DNA of 64,000 nucleotides from Arthrobacter tumbae (GTDB taxonomy: Bacteria > Actinomycetota > Actinomycetes > Actinomycetales > Micrococcaceae), in the NCBI RefSeq assembly GCF_016907495.1, contig NZ_JAFBCC010000001.1, forward strand, positions 2,418,001 to 2,482,000, read 5' to 3'. The notes below the pieces were generated by a model. It was not told the origin of the DNA. It searched no databases and saw only the letters and a list, made by a program, of their open reading frames with translations. Below, one piece after another: positions 34,397 to 42,840 of this stretch (the stretch's first letter is position 1; each line of letters begins with the position of its first letter). The translations under genes and the position numbers were made by a program.

Positions 34397-35509
34397 TCAG
34401 GCTTCGTCGAAGATGATGACTTGCCGGATTGCCTTCCCATCAGCGAGTTGGTCCATTGCCTCATTGATGTCCTCCAACGCAATATGCGAGGAAATGAGCG
34501 CCTCGACAGGCAGCTTCCCCTCCCGCCACAGCTGCGCATACGTCGGGATATCCCGCTGAGGGACGGCTGAGCCGAGGTAGCTCCCCACAATCGTGCGCGC
34601 TTCCGCCGTGAGGCCAAGCGGTGCAATCGACGCCCGCGCGTCCGGCGACGGCAGGCCAACGGTCACTGTGGTCCCGCCGACGTCCGTGAGCTGCACCGCA
34701 GTCTCGAACGCCCGGGCATTGCCGGCTGCCTCGATCACCACCGGCGCCTTGATTCCCAGCTCGAGGGCCTCCTGGGGTGTATAGACGCCGGCGGCGCGGA
34801 GTTCCCTGGCCGCGTCCAGCTTCGCAGGCACCGCGTCGACGCCGATGACGTCGCCTTTACCCAGTGAAATCGCCGTGATCAGTGCAGCCATACCGACGCC
34901 GCCCAGCCCCACAACGATCACCGTGTCACCGTCCTGCGGCCTGCCGGTGTTGATCACCGCACCGCCTCCGGTGAGCACAGCGCAACCCAGGACGGCAGCG
35001 ATTTCCGGTGGGACGTCGTCGTCGATTCTCACCACTGACTTCTGATTGACGACGGCGTGCGTCGCGAAAGCGGAGACACCGAGATGGTGCTTGACCTCCT
35101 TCCCATCGCGGTGCAGGCGCTGCCCGTCGCCGAGCAGCACTCCCGCGTTGTTGGCGGCGGAGCCGGTGGAGCAGGGAAGCTTGCCATCGGTCCGGCAGTT
35201 CCTGCACTCGCCGCAGCGCGGCAGGAAGGCCATCACCACGCGGTCGCCAACCGCGAGACCGGTGACCCCTTCGCCCAGTTCTTCCACCCGCCCAGCCGCT
35301 TCGTGGCCGAGCAGCATCGGCACGGGCCGGACGCGGTTCCCGTCGACGACGGACAGATCCGAATGGCACAGCCCTGCGGCCTCGATGCGCACCAGAATCT
35401 CGCCCGGCCCCGGCGGATCAAGCTCGACCTCACCGATGCTGATGGGGCGGGAGTCGGCATAGGGCCGGCCCCGTCCGACTTCTTCGAGAATTGCTCCAGT
35501 GATTTTCAT
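34397..35509 (-). CDS. Zinc-dependent alcohol dehydrogenase (MDR family)
   Basis: Start ATG 35509 (MKITGAILEEVG). The 370-residue product has catalytic zinc ligands in GLCHSD and GHEAAG, structural zinc cysteines in CGECRNCRTDGKLPC, and a cofactor motif VVGLGGVGMAAL. It belongs to the medium-chain dehydrogenases that oxidise alcohols with NAD(P)+. GSAANN and the loop near HHLGVSAFATH give the class III-like pattern, but I do not assign it to formaldehyde dehydrogenase. It lies 21 bp downstream of the DinB-like gene on the same strand, so it may be part of that operon. Confidence 0.85.
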   Translation of the reverse strand: MKITGAILEEVGRGRPYADSRPISIGEVELDPPGPGEILVRIEAAGLCHSDLSVVDGNRVRPVPMLLGHEAAGRVEELGEGVTGLAVGDRVVMAFLPRCGECRNCRTDGKLPCSTGSAANNAGVLLGDGQRLHRDGKEVKHHLGVSAFATHAVVNQKSVVRIDDDVPPEIAAVLGCAVLTGGGAVINTGRPQDGDTVIVVGLGGVGMAALITAISLGKGDVIGVDAVPAKLDAARELRAAGVYTPQEALELGIKAPVVIEAAGNARAFETAVQLTDVGGTTVTVGLPSPDARASIAPLGLTAEARTIVGSYLGSAVPQRDIPTYAQLWREGKLPVEALISSHIALEDINEAMDQLADGKAIRQVIIFDEA

Positions 35510-35529
35510 GGGTGCCTTTATCCGGTGGA

Positions 35530-36291
35530 TCAGGTAGCGGCGGCCAGGCGCCGTCGTAATTCTGCTGCCAGACCGCCGCTGTCCACTTGCATGGGCAACG
35601 GTTCGCGGCCCCAGAGCCACAACAGGACGTCGTTGGGTTCCCCCTCAATGATGGCGTCGGGGGAGGAGCCTGCCGCGGAGGAGATCTCGACGTCGTGAGG
35701 CAGCAGGCGAACCGACCAGGATCCACCGCCGCTTTCGAGCACCAGATTTCCGGTGACCTCTGCCGGGGCGTCGTCAGCAACCTGAGTGGACCGCCCGCGC
35801 TCGAACATGACGGTCAATACCTCGTCAATACCGTCGATTGCGAGGTCCGTCCCGATCGGCTGAGGATCGCCCAGGGCTGCTTCGAGGTCGTAGCGGTGGA
35901 TCGATGTCTCGTGCGCCAGCCGGCGGATCCAGAAGCCGACGGTCTGATCCTCCGCGACCCACGATTCGGCTGGATCCGACGGATTGTGCGCATCGAATTC
36001 AGCGGTGATCCGCTCGTAGCAGGCTTCCAGGATTTCGACCGGGCCCAGCTGCAGAATCTCCTCGGGAACCCAACGGCCCTGCGGTTTGGTACCGGTGCGG
36101 ATGGTCTCGGCCTTCTGCAGGTAGACGAGGGCAGTGTGGCGGACCAGTTGCTCGATGTCCCAGTCAGGACAGGCAGGAACACGGGCGGTGAGGTCGGCGG
36201 AGCGAGTGAGCTCCAGCAACCGCGAGAAGTCCTTCTCCATCCGCTCCCGGTAGCGGTCAAAGGTGAGGGTATACGGGTAGTCGGGATTCAT
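35530..36291 (-). CDS. Maleylpyruvate isomerase-type DinB-like protein
   Basis: A DinB-like four-helix protein of the mycothiol-linked type: DWDIEQLVRHTAL with His about 52, and LAHETSIHRYDLE, together giving the His-Glu-His metal site. Actinobacterial members of this family often use mycothiol. The C-terminal about 70 residues (LPHDVEISS, EGEPNDVLLWLWGREPLP) are the SCP2-like tail often present. Start ATG 36291 overlaps the HAD gene stop (ATGA). It is followed by the alcohol dehydrogenase. Confidence 0.8.
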   Translation of the reverse strand: MNPDYPYTLTFDRYRERMEKDFSRLLELTRSADLTARVPACPDWDIEQLVRHTALVYLQKAETIRTGTKPQGRWVPEEILQLGPVEILEACYERITAEFDAHNPSDPAESWVAEDQTVGFWIRRLAHETSIHRYDLEAALGDPQPIGTDLAIDGIDEVLTVMFERGRSTQVADDAPAEVTGNLVLESGGGSWSVRLLPHDVEISSAAGSSPDAIIEGEPNDVLLWLWGREPLPMQVDSGGLAAELRRRLAAAT

Positions 36292-36989
36292 CGGCCGGTT
36301 CCTTTCGCCAGTTCAGGGATCCCGCCGGCGAGGATCGCGTTCAGCAGCTCCCGGACGTTCTCGAAGACGTAGGCCGCACCGGCGTCGCGCAGTTCAGCCT
36401 CGCTGGTGCCGCCGGTGGTGACGGCAATGGTGCGCATGCCGAGCCTGTTGGCGGCAAGCACATCCCAGACGGCATCGCCGATGAACACCGCCTCTTCGGC
36501 CTTGAGATCTGCAACCTTCAGCGCCGCCTCAAGGATGTCGGGGGAGGGTTTGCTGATGCCGGTATCGGTTGCGGTGGTGGCGCCGGTGATCGAATCATCG
36601 GCATCGATCACCTTCTTCAGGACGGCCAGTTCCTCGTTGTTTGCGGACGTGGCAAGCACGACGGCGAGGCCCGCCTCCGCGCAATGCTTCAGCAGGTCGC
36701 GGGTGCCGTCGAACGAGCGGATAGCCGGCCACTGCGCTGAGAACAGGGCGCCGTGTGTGTCCTTGAGTGCCTCGTCCTGGTCGGTGTTCCGGTCCTCGCT
36801 GATGAGGTGCTCGATGAGGGTGGTGCCGCCCATCCCGATGGTGCGGTGGATGCTGGCCATGGGCACATCGTGGCCGAAGCGGCGGAACGCTTGCCACCAG
36901 GCGAGGGTATGCAGGTAATTGGTGTCCACGAGCGTGCCGTCCACGTCGAAGAGGACGCCGCGGGCGCCGTCGTCGTGCTGTTCTGTCAT
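36288..36989 (-). CDS. HAD-family phosphatase
   Basis: The 233-residue product (start ATG 36989, MTEQHDD) has the HAD nucleophile motif GVLFDVDGTLVD, the cap region QAFRRFGHDV, LATSANNEEL (motif II), GISKPSPD (motif III, Lys) and VFIGDAVWDVLAA (motif IV, Asp). It is a subfamily I phosphatase like phosphoglycolate phosphatase or beta-phosphoglucomutase, hydrolysing a small phosphate ester. It is the first gene of a three-gene leftward run with the DinB-like and alcohol dehydrogenase genes. Confidence 0.85.
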   Translation of the reverse strand: MTEQHDDGARGVLFDVDGTLVDTNYLHTLAWWQAFRRFGHDVPMASIHRTIGMGGTTLIEHLISEDRNTDQDEALKDTHGALFSAQWPAIRSFDGTRDLLKHCAEAGLAVVLATSANNEELAVLKKVIDADDSITGATTATDTGISKPSPDILEAALKVADLKAEEAVFIGDAVWDVLAANRLGMRTIAVTTGGTSEAELRDAGAAYVFENVRELLNAILAGGIPELAKGTGR

Positions 36990-37101
36990 GATTCCGCCTA
37001 GCATCGTCGCCGTGCAATAAGATGTGCTCCAATACGGGTGTATCGGCGGTAACTCACCAACAGGATCCCGGTCTACCAACCTTGTCTCAGAAGGAATACA
37101 G

Positions 37102-37464
37102 ATGTCGAGTTACTCCACCCAGAATCGTGCTCCGTACCCGAGCGAACAGCCCTTCGCGACCGCCAGCACCCGCAGGTCTCCGGGCATGAGCCACGCAGGT
37201 TCAGACTACGAGGGAAAGCGCGCTGCTCAGCTCTCACTCGCCTACGGCGTGCTCGGGATGTTCCTGTTCTGGTTCGTCTTCGGTCCGCTTGCGATCAGCT
37301 CTGCGAACAAGGCCGAGCGGATGGGCGAGCCGGCTGCCGGCGGGCGACTGCTGGGATGGGTCGCGATCATCCTCGGCGCGCTGAGCATCCTGCTCATCAT
37401 CGGGTGGGTCCTGTTTTTCGCTGCCGCTTTCTCCAGCGCGTTCCCGAGCGGGATGAGCGTCTGA
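37102..37464 (+). CDS. Small DUF4190-like membrane protein
   Basis: Start ATG 37102 after AGAAGGAA. The 120-residue product has a polar N-terminus rich in Ser, Tyr and Pro (about 1-40) and two hydrophobic hairpin helices (about 46-64 and 83-104) around the conserved SANKAERMGEPAAGGRLLGW. Such small proteins are common in Actinobacteria and unassigned. It is divergent from the HAD gene. Confidence 0.7.
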   Translation: MSSYSTQNRAPYPSEQPFATASTRRSPGMSHAGSDYEGKRAAQLSLAYGVLGMFLFWFVFGPLAISSANKAERMGEPAAGGRLLGWVAIILGALSILLIIGWVLFFAAAFSSAFPSGMSV

Positions 37465-37494
37465 CCCCACTGGGGCAGTAAGTCTGACGCCCGC

Positions 37495-38760
37495 TCACCG
37501 TTGGGAGGGCATGTGGGCCCTTTCCCTGACCCCGGGCAGGAGCAGCACCGCCGCTCCGGCTGCACAGCAGAGCATGACGACGGCGGTGGGCACCGGGGAG
37601 GACAGCCCGAAGGCTCCGGTGACCGGAGCGATGATGGCCGCACCAGTCATGTTCGATGCGCCCAGGAGCGAGGCAGCGGTTCCGGCGCGAAGACCATGGT
37701 GCTCGAGTGCCGTCGCCTGGAGGGCGGGAGTTGCGAGCCCGAACGCCGTTGTGAATCCCATGATCGGTGCCATCAGACCCCAGACGCCCAACTGCGGAGC
37801 AAGGCTGACGCTCAGCAACAGCACGCTCGCAGCGACTACGAGGGCAACGGCACCGATCCGCACCACCAGTACCGGAGACGTTCGCCGGGCAATGAAGCCG
37901 CCTATCTGCGCACCGATGACCATCAGGGCGCCCTGTGCACCGAACAGAAGGGCGTAGCCGGTGGGGCTCAGTCCGTAGACCTCCTGTATCAGGAAGGCGC
38001 TTCCGGCCATGAAGGACATCATGGCGGAGAACAGCAGCCCGCCGGCCAGAGCGACGGAGCGGAAACGCCCGTCAGCGATGAGGCTTCGGTAGTCGTCGGT
38101 GAGGCGCACGCCCTTTCGCTGCAGTCGGCGCTCGAGTGGATTGGTCTCATTACGCAGCAGGATGGCGCCTGCCACGCAGAGCAGTACAAGGCCGTAGGCG
38201 AGCAGAATCCAGAACAGTCCGCGCCAGCCCACAACCTGCATCAGTTGGGCGCCGAGCGCGGGCGAGGCGACCACGAAGACACCCGACACGATGGCCAGAC
38301 GCGCGAGGATGATCATCAGCTGCTTGCCGGTGTAGAGGTCGCGAACAATGGCCAAGGCAATGACGGCGCACGCCGCTGAGCCCATGCCCTGGAATGCCCT
38401 GCTGGCGATGAGCCATTCCATCGAGGGCGCCAGGGCGCAGGACACAGTTGCGAGGCAGTAGACAACGATCATCACGGCGAGCGGCCGGGCGCGTCCGACG
38501 GCGTCGGACACCGGTCCCGAGGTCAGCTGTCCGATGCCCATACCGATGAAAGCGGCGGTCAATGTCAGCTGCACGGCAGACTCAGGCACCCCGAACTCCC
38601 GGCGGATAGCTGGGAAAGCAGGCAGGTACAGATCCATGGTCAGAGGCCAGATCACCTGCAGCATGGCAAGGGCGGCCACGAGGATGAGGACGCGCGGACG
38701 CGCCTGCGGCGGAGAGCTATCGGCCTCGGTGATTGCCGGTGAGGACTGTGCCTGGTTCAC
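37495..38760 (-). CDS. MFS drug-resistance transporter, Bcr/CflA type
   Basis: Start GTG 38760 (MNQAQSS) after GGGAGGTCC; the longer frame to 38886 is not supported. The 421-residue product has twelve predicted helices with PLTMDLYLPAFPAIRREFGV (helix 1), the MFS motif GPVSDAVGRARPL and RAFQGMGSAACAVIALAIVRDLY, the pattern of Bcr/CflA drug:proton antiporters. It would export a toxic compound from the cytoplasm. Convergent with the small DUF4190-like gene and divergent from the MHS transporter. Confidence 0.8.
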   Translation of the reverse strand: MNQAQSSPAITEADSSPPQARPRVLILVAALAMLQVIWPLTMDLYLPAFPAIRREFGVPESAVQLTLTAAFIGMGIGQLTSGPVSDAVGRARPLAVMIVVYCLATVSCALAPSMEWLIASRAFQGMGSAACAVIALAIVRDLYTGKQLMIILARLAIVSGVFVVASPALGAQLMQVVGWRGLFWILLAYGLVLLCVAGAILLRNETNPLERRLQRKGVRLTDDYRSLIADGRFRSVALAGGLLFSAMMSFMAGSAFLIQEVYGLSPTGYALLFGAQGALMVIGAQIGGFIARRTSPVLVVRIGAVALVVAASVLLLSVSLAPQLGVWGLMAPIMGFTTAFGLATPALQATALEHHGLRAGTAASLLGASNMTGAAIIAPVTGAFGLSSPVPTAVVMLCCAAGAAVLLLPGVRERAHMPSQR

Positions 38761-38874
38761 GAAGGACCTCCCGGTCGGATAGCGCTTTCCGACTACTCTA
38801 CGCGGTGAGCCGCTCCCGGCACTTAGCATCCTTCTCGTTTTCGCCTTCGCACTCCTTGTGCTCCTATAGAAACT

Positions 38875-38904
38875 TTGACGCACCACCCACCCGCCCTCTA
38901 TGCT
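38875..38904 (+). promoter_or_regulatory. Sigma-70-type promoter of the MHS transporter gene
   Basis: TTGACG (38875-38880), an 18-bp spacer and TATGCT (38899-38904). It would start transcription at about 38911, leaving a roughly 138-nt leader before the ATG at 39049. Confidence 0.55.
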
Positions 38905-38908
38905 TTTG

Positions 38909-38920
38909 TGAATCGATTCA
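38909..38920. promoter_or_regulatory. Perfect 12-bp palindrome TGAATCGATTCA, LacI-family-type operator
   Basis: Directly after the -10 of the MHS promoter, over the predicted transcription start. A perfect palindrome with a central CG is the typical shape of LacI-family sites. No LacI regulator lies in this window. Confidence 0.55.
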
Positions 38921-39048
38921 ATGTGAGGGTCGGCACGCAGCGGGTTATGTTCCTGCGGTTCGAGGCGCCTCTACCAGTCACAGACCACGAAGCTACGCCG
39001 GGAAGGAATCTCCGGCTCCTTGCCAATGGCGACGAAGGAATATCAGCA

Positions 39049-40398
39049 ATGAGTAGAACGCCCACCGATGACATCAGTCCGGTCCGCGAAGCCAGTATCG
39101 GTCAAAGGGATCCCAAAAGAGCCGCGATGAGCGGTTGGATCGGAAGTGCCCTCGAGTACTACGACTTCGCGTTGTACGGGCTCGCCGCGACCCTGATCTT
39201 TCCCGCCATTTTCTTCCCGTCCGAGAATCCAACTGTCGGGATCATCGCCTCCCTCGCTACCTATGCCGTCGGGTATGTCGCCCGTCCGGTCGGTGCGGTT
39301 GTCCTCGGCGCGTACGGTGACCGGCACGGCCGCAAGCAGGTCCTTGTCTTTGCGATGCTGTTGATGGGCTTCGCGACCTTCGCCGTCGGACTGCTGCCCA
39401 CATTCGGTCAGGTGGGCCTCCTCGCGCCGGTCTTGCTGGTGGTCCTCCGCCTGATCCAGGGATTCGCAGTTGCAGGCGAGCTCGGCGGAGCCAGCGCCAT
39501 GATCGTCGAGCATTCCCCGGATGCCAGGCGAGGATTCTTTGCGAGCTTCAGCCTTCAGGGCACCCAGGTAGGGTCCATTCTGGCTACCGGTGTGCTGCTC
39601 TCACTCGCCGCCATCCTCCCGGATGCCGACTTTGAGGCCTGGGGCTGGCGCATCCCGTTCCTGCTCAGCGCCCTGGTGATCCTCGCCGGTTACTACATCC
39701 GTCGTCGGGTGGAGGAGCCTCCGGCATACCAGGCCCAGTCCGAAAGCGGCGAGACAAAGCGCCGGTTCCCGCTGATCGAACTGCTGCGCACCTACCCATG
39801 GGTGGTGGTTCGCTGCATCATCATGACCTTCACCAACGTCATCGGTATGGCGACGCTCATCTTTGGCGTTGCCTACGCGACGCAGGATGGGTACGGCATT
39901 GGATACTCGAGTGACGACTTCCTCTGGGTAACCCTCGTGGCAAACGTTGTCGCTGTGTTGACCATCCCGGTCTTCGGCGCGTTGTCGGACAAAATCGGCC
40001 GACGAACGCTCATGGTGGTTGGCGGGCTCGGTGGTGGCCTGTTGGCAGGAGGATACTTGTGGGCCATCGACCAGCGGAGCCTGCTGCTGGTCTTTGTGTG
40101 CGTCGTGATCGTGCAGGGGCTCTTCTTCCAGATGTGGAACGCCACCTTCGCCACGTTCTTCCAGGAGCAGTTCCCCATGAGGATCCGCGTGACCGGGTTT
40201 GCGGTGTCACAGAATGTCGGGCTCATGATCGCGTCATTCTTCCCGAGCGTCTTCACCGCTATTGCTCCGCCCGGTTCATCGAACGTTCCGATGGTTATCG
40301 GCATGACTACGTTCGGCATCTGCGTGGTTGCAGCGGTGGCAACACTTTTGTCCCCTGACACCAGGAGCAAGTCGCTCGAAGACCTCGAAGTCTCCTGA
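39049..40398 (+). CDS. MFS transporter, metabolite:proton symporter (MHS) family
   Basis: Start ATG 39049 after GAAGGAA. The 449-residue product has SGWIGSALEYYDFALYGLAATLIF (helix 1), GAYGDRHGRKQVLVF (loop 2-3 motif), RLIQGFAVAGELGGA and GALSDKIGRRTLMVVGG, the signatures of the MHS family (shikimate, proline/betaine and dicarboxylate importers). The substrate is not known. It has its own promoter with a LacI-type operator, and a strong terminator follows. Confidence 0.85.
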   Translation: MSRTPTDDISPVREASIGQRDPKRAAMSGWIGSALEYYDFALYGLAATLIFPAIFFPSENPTVGIIASLATYAVGYVARPVGAVVLGAYGDRHGRKQVLVFAMLLMGFATFAVGLLPTFGQVGLLAPVLLVVLRLIQGFAVAGELGGASAMIVEHSPDARRGFFASFSLQGTQVGSILATGVLLSLAAILPDADFEAWGWRIPFLLSALVILAGYYIRRRVEEPPAYQAQSESGETKRRFPLIELLRTYPWVVVRCIIMTFTNVIGMATLIFGVAYATQDGYGIGYSSDDFLWVTLVANVVAVLTIPVFGALSDKIGRRTLMVVGGLGGGLLAGGYLWAIDQRSLLLVFVCVVIVQGLFFQMWNATFATFFQEQFPMRIRVTGFAVSQNVGLMIASFFPSVFTAIAPPGSSNVPMVIGMTTFGICVVAAVATLLSPDTRSKSLEDLEVS

Positions 40399-40404
40399 CA
40401 GGCG

Positions 40405-40439
40405 CGAAGAAGCGGTACCCGTCGGGTGCCGCTTCTTCG
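40405..40439 (+). terminator. Strong terminator after the MHS transporter gene
   Basis: Sixteen-base arms (40405-40420 and 40424-40439) with one G-U pair and a 3-nt loop GTC. It begins 7 bp after the stop. In both directions it may end transcripts. Confidence 0.85.
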
Positions 40440-40671
40440 ATGCATGCCTGCCACTAAGCGGGCACTGACAAAGATGAATATGCCCATCGATGCCACAACG
40501 GAAATCGAAGCGATGGCGCAGGACATGTTCGAGCCGTTCCCTGCCAATGAATACCCGAACCTGGCGGCGTTCGTGACGGACCACGTTCTGCAGCCGGGCT
40601 ATGACTTCGCAGAGGAATTCGAGTACGGCCTCGACGTGATCCTGGACGGGCTGGAACAAGCCCTCAGCTAG
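40426..40671 (+). pseudogene. TetR-family regulator, 3' remnant
   Basis: The readable protein is only the end of a TetR-type regulator: MAQDMFEPFPANEYPNLAAF, VTDHVLQPGYDFAEEFEYGLDVILDGLEQALS matches the last helices of the TetR C-terminal ligand-binding domain. There is no DNA-binding domain upstream; the frame begins in the transporter's terminator. It is probably what is left of a lost or rearranged regulator gene. Confidence 0.65.
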
Positions 40672-40781
40672 CGCAATCGGCCGTTCTAGCAGCACTACAG
40701 TGCGGGAAAGAGCCGTGATCTGAGCACTCAACGGGACAGGCGGCACCGCCTGCCCGTAGCGGCTGAACGACCGTCCGCAGC

Positions 40782-42356
40782 TCAGGTGGGCAGATTGTTC
40801 AGCTGCTGCTGAACCAACTGCTCAACCTGCCAGTAAGTGTTCCTCCGTGCAGCACGGCTCGGATCCAAGTATTTGGGTGGCCTGAACCATGGAATTCCGT
40901 TGATGGACTCGACGGTCCACTTTCCCTCATGAAGCACGTGGTGGTGCCGTGAACACACCAGCACTCCATCACTGAGGGAAGTGTTGCCTCCGGTGGCCCA
41001 GGGGACGATGTGGTGGGCTTCGCACCAGGTTGCCGGGATGGTGCAGTCAGGGAACGCGCATCCCTTGTCCCTGGCGACAAGTCCCCGACGCATGTAGGGA
41101 GGAAAAAGGCGTTTGGCACGTCCGATGTCGAGGAGTTGACCATCACCGCCGAGAACCATGGGAATGATGTCCGCATCGCAGGCCAGTTTCCGGATGCTGC
41201 GAGCGCTCATTTGTTGTGAAAAGACGGCGTGACCGGCATTCCCCATGTCAGCTTCGAGGTCCTGATAGTTGATGGTGACCATCACCTGCGCCCGGTGGCC
41301 ACCCGTGGCTGGCAACCCATCACTGGCCAAGGCAAGACGGCAGGCTGAGATTAGGCCAATCAGAAGGCTTTGCGGCCGTGTCAGCTGATCCGTGTCCCAC
41401 TGGTCTGCGATGTCTTGTTCGCTGACGTTTCCGCTTTCGCCGCTCGTGGAGAAGCCAGTGCCGTTGGCTCCTTTACCGCCTACGCTGCTGGCGGAGGTGC
41501 TGCTGCAGTCCCGAGTGCCGTCATCGTTGTTCTGGGTGGCACCCGACACGCACCGGGGATTGGTGGCAGTGTTCATCACCGTGGACAAGTACTCAAACTG
41601 TTCATCCGTGGCGCCGATCTCCAAGAAGTGCAATCCGTTACGCCGGCCACGTAGAAATACACCCTGCCGGGCTTTCACTACCTTCTCCGTGGGTTCCTGA
41701 CCATCCTGATCAAGCGTGCTGTCCCCACGCTGGGCGAGCACCCGGAGGGTGTCCTCGTCCGATTCGATAGCGTGCCTGGTGAGGTGGCGCTCCATCGCGT
41801 CCAGCTGCTGTGAACTGGCGACAGGACGTACACGTTGAACCGCATCACAAATGACAGTGATGGCTCGTCCGCTCACCAAACCTGCGCTCGAAGCGGCAGC
41901 CAGCACAGGCAGCGTCGGTTCAGTGACCGCTCCCGGTCCGGAGGCATCCGGCAGGAGATTCGCGGCGAGACGAAGGCGACGGTTCGCCTCACTGCGACTA
42001 ATGCCGATCTTCGCACGCAGATACTCCGCAGTATCGCGGTGGACAGGCAGCGGTCGCTTACTCTGAGCCGGTGCGGAGGACGCGCCATTCCAGTCCTGCT
42101 CAGGGCCGCCGGATTGGTGCTCTACTTCACCTAAGGCCGCGATGTCGTGGGCGACCACGGTATGGGCGGCGAGCACCTGCAGAGAATCGACCAGCCTCGA
42201 TAGTTCCTCGACTTCCACGAGGGTTGCGGCGGTCTTCACACGAGTCCGCGCGAGGTAGCCTTCCCTGAGCACTCGCCCGAACGCTTCAAGGTCAGAACGC
42301 ACCGACTGCAGCAGGGAGTTCTCCTGCAGCTGATGGTCATGAAGTGCGAGCGCCAT
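40782..42356 (-). CDS. DUF222 (13E12 repeat) HNH endonuclease, copy 2
   Basis: A 524-residue paralogue of the gene at 14360. It shares the DUF222 core (VKTAATLVEVEELSRLVDSLQ, KIGISRSEANRRLRLA, LRGRRNGLHFLEIGATDEQFE) and the HNH end (CAFPDC, CEAHHIVPWATGG, CSRHHHVLHEGKW). It differs mainly in an inserted Ser/Gly/Asn-rich stretch at about 245-305 and in the tail. Upstream, TAAATT is 6 nt before the ATG, with a LexA-type box beyond, as in copy 1. Confidence 0.85.
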   Translation of the reverse strand: MALALHDHQLQENSLLQSVRSDLEAFGRVLREGYLARTRVKTAATLVEVEELSRLVDSLQVLAAHTVVAHDIAALGEVEHQSGGPEQDWNGASSAPAQSKRPLPVHRDTAEYLRAKIGISRSEANRRLRLAANLLPDASGPGAVTEPTLPVLAAASSAGLVSGRAITVICDAVQRVRPVASSQQLDAMERHLTRHAIESDEDTLRVLAQRGDSTLDQDGQEPTEKVVKARQGVFLRGRRNGLHFLEIGATDEQFEYLSTVMNTATNPRCVSGATQNNDDGTRDCSSTSASSVGGKGANGTGFSTSGESGNVSEQDIADQWDTDQLTRPQSLLIGLISACRLALASDGLPATGGHRAQVMVTINYQDLEADMGNAGHAVFSQQMSARSIRKLACDADIIPMVLGGDGQLLDIGRAKRLFPPYMRRGLVARDKGCAFPDCTIPATWCEAHHIVPWATGGNTSLSDGVLVCSRHHHVLHEGKWTVESINGIPWFRPPKYLDPSRAARRNTYWQVEQLVQQQLNNLPT

Positions 42357-42368
42357 GAATAAAATTTA

Positions 42369-42384
42369 TCGAACACCAGTACTA
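42369..42384 (-). promoter_or_regulatory. SOS (LexA) box-like site upstream of HNH copy 2
   Basis: TCGAACACCAGTACTA matches TCGAAC-N4-GTTCGA with two mismatches in the right half and lies in the same place, relative to the -10-like TAAATT and ATG, as the better site of copy 1. Confidence 0.55.
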
Positions 42385-42429
42385 ATAGCGATGGCTGAAG
42401 GCCAATGTGGAGGAATAGTGACCCACTGC

Positions 42430-42438
42430 TTATCCACA
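42430..42438. promoter_or_regulatory. TTATCCACA (DnaA-box sequence) in the conserved HNH upstream element
   Basis: Same nonamer and relative position as at 15965. Here it is also the left half of TCCACA-G-TGTGGA, a perfect 6-bp inverted repeat. Confidence 0.5.
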
Positions 42439-42439
42439 G

Positions 42440-42840
42440 TGTGGACGGGATCTTCAGCGGTGTTTCAGCTCCTCAGCGTGAAGAGGCGGACTACCAGCGT
42501 GGCCAGGATGCGTACGCTCATGATCGGCGGTGGGAACCGTTATGCGCGTCATGTGTTCTTCGTCTGCAGTAACAATCCCCAAAGCTATCGCGTAGGGGCA
42601 AAGGCAGACGAGAATGAGCGGCAGCGGGATGTGATCTGGACGGAGACCTCCCGCGAGGCGGGGCCCGTTTCCCCCAATCGTGGCCCCGCCGCCTCACTCC
42701 TTCCTCCCCAAGGAATCAGCAAGCCCCTCAGGTGATGCTTGGGCCGGGAACAGTCGCCACGACCTGACGAGAGTTCCCGCCGGGCAGGGTCCGCTTGCTC
42801 AGCCTTCGGCAGCGGGCCGGCCCGGTCACAGCTACCGGGT
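42440..42840. other. About 400-bp gap without a recognisable gene
   Basis: I see no coding frame with a ribosome binding site and no RNA gene. The only structure is the stem-loop at 42657-42690. The region lies between HNH copy 2 and the alpha/beta hydrolase. Confidence 0.5.
42657..42690 (-). terminator. GC-rich stem-loop downstream of the alpha/beta hydrolase gene
   Basis: Perfect 9-bp arms GGCGGGGCC (42657-42665) and GGCCCCGCC (42682-42690) with a 16-nt loop. It is about 150 bp past the hydrolase stop and could end its transcript, though it lacks a U-tract. Confidence 0.35.
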
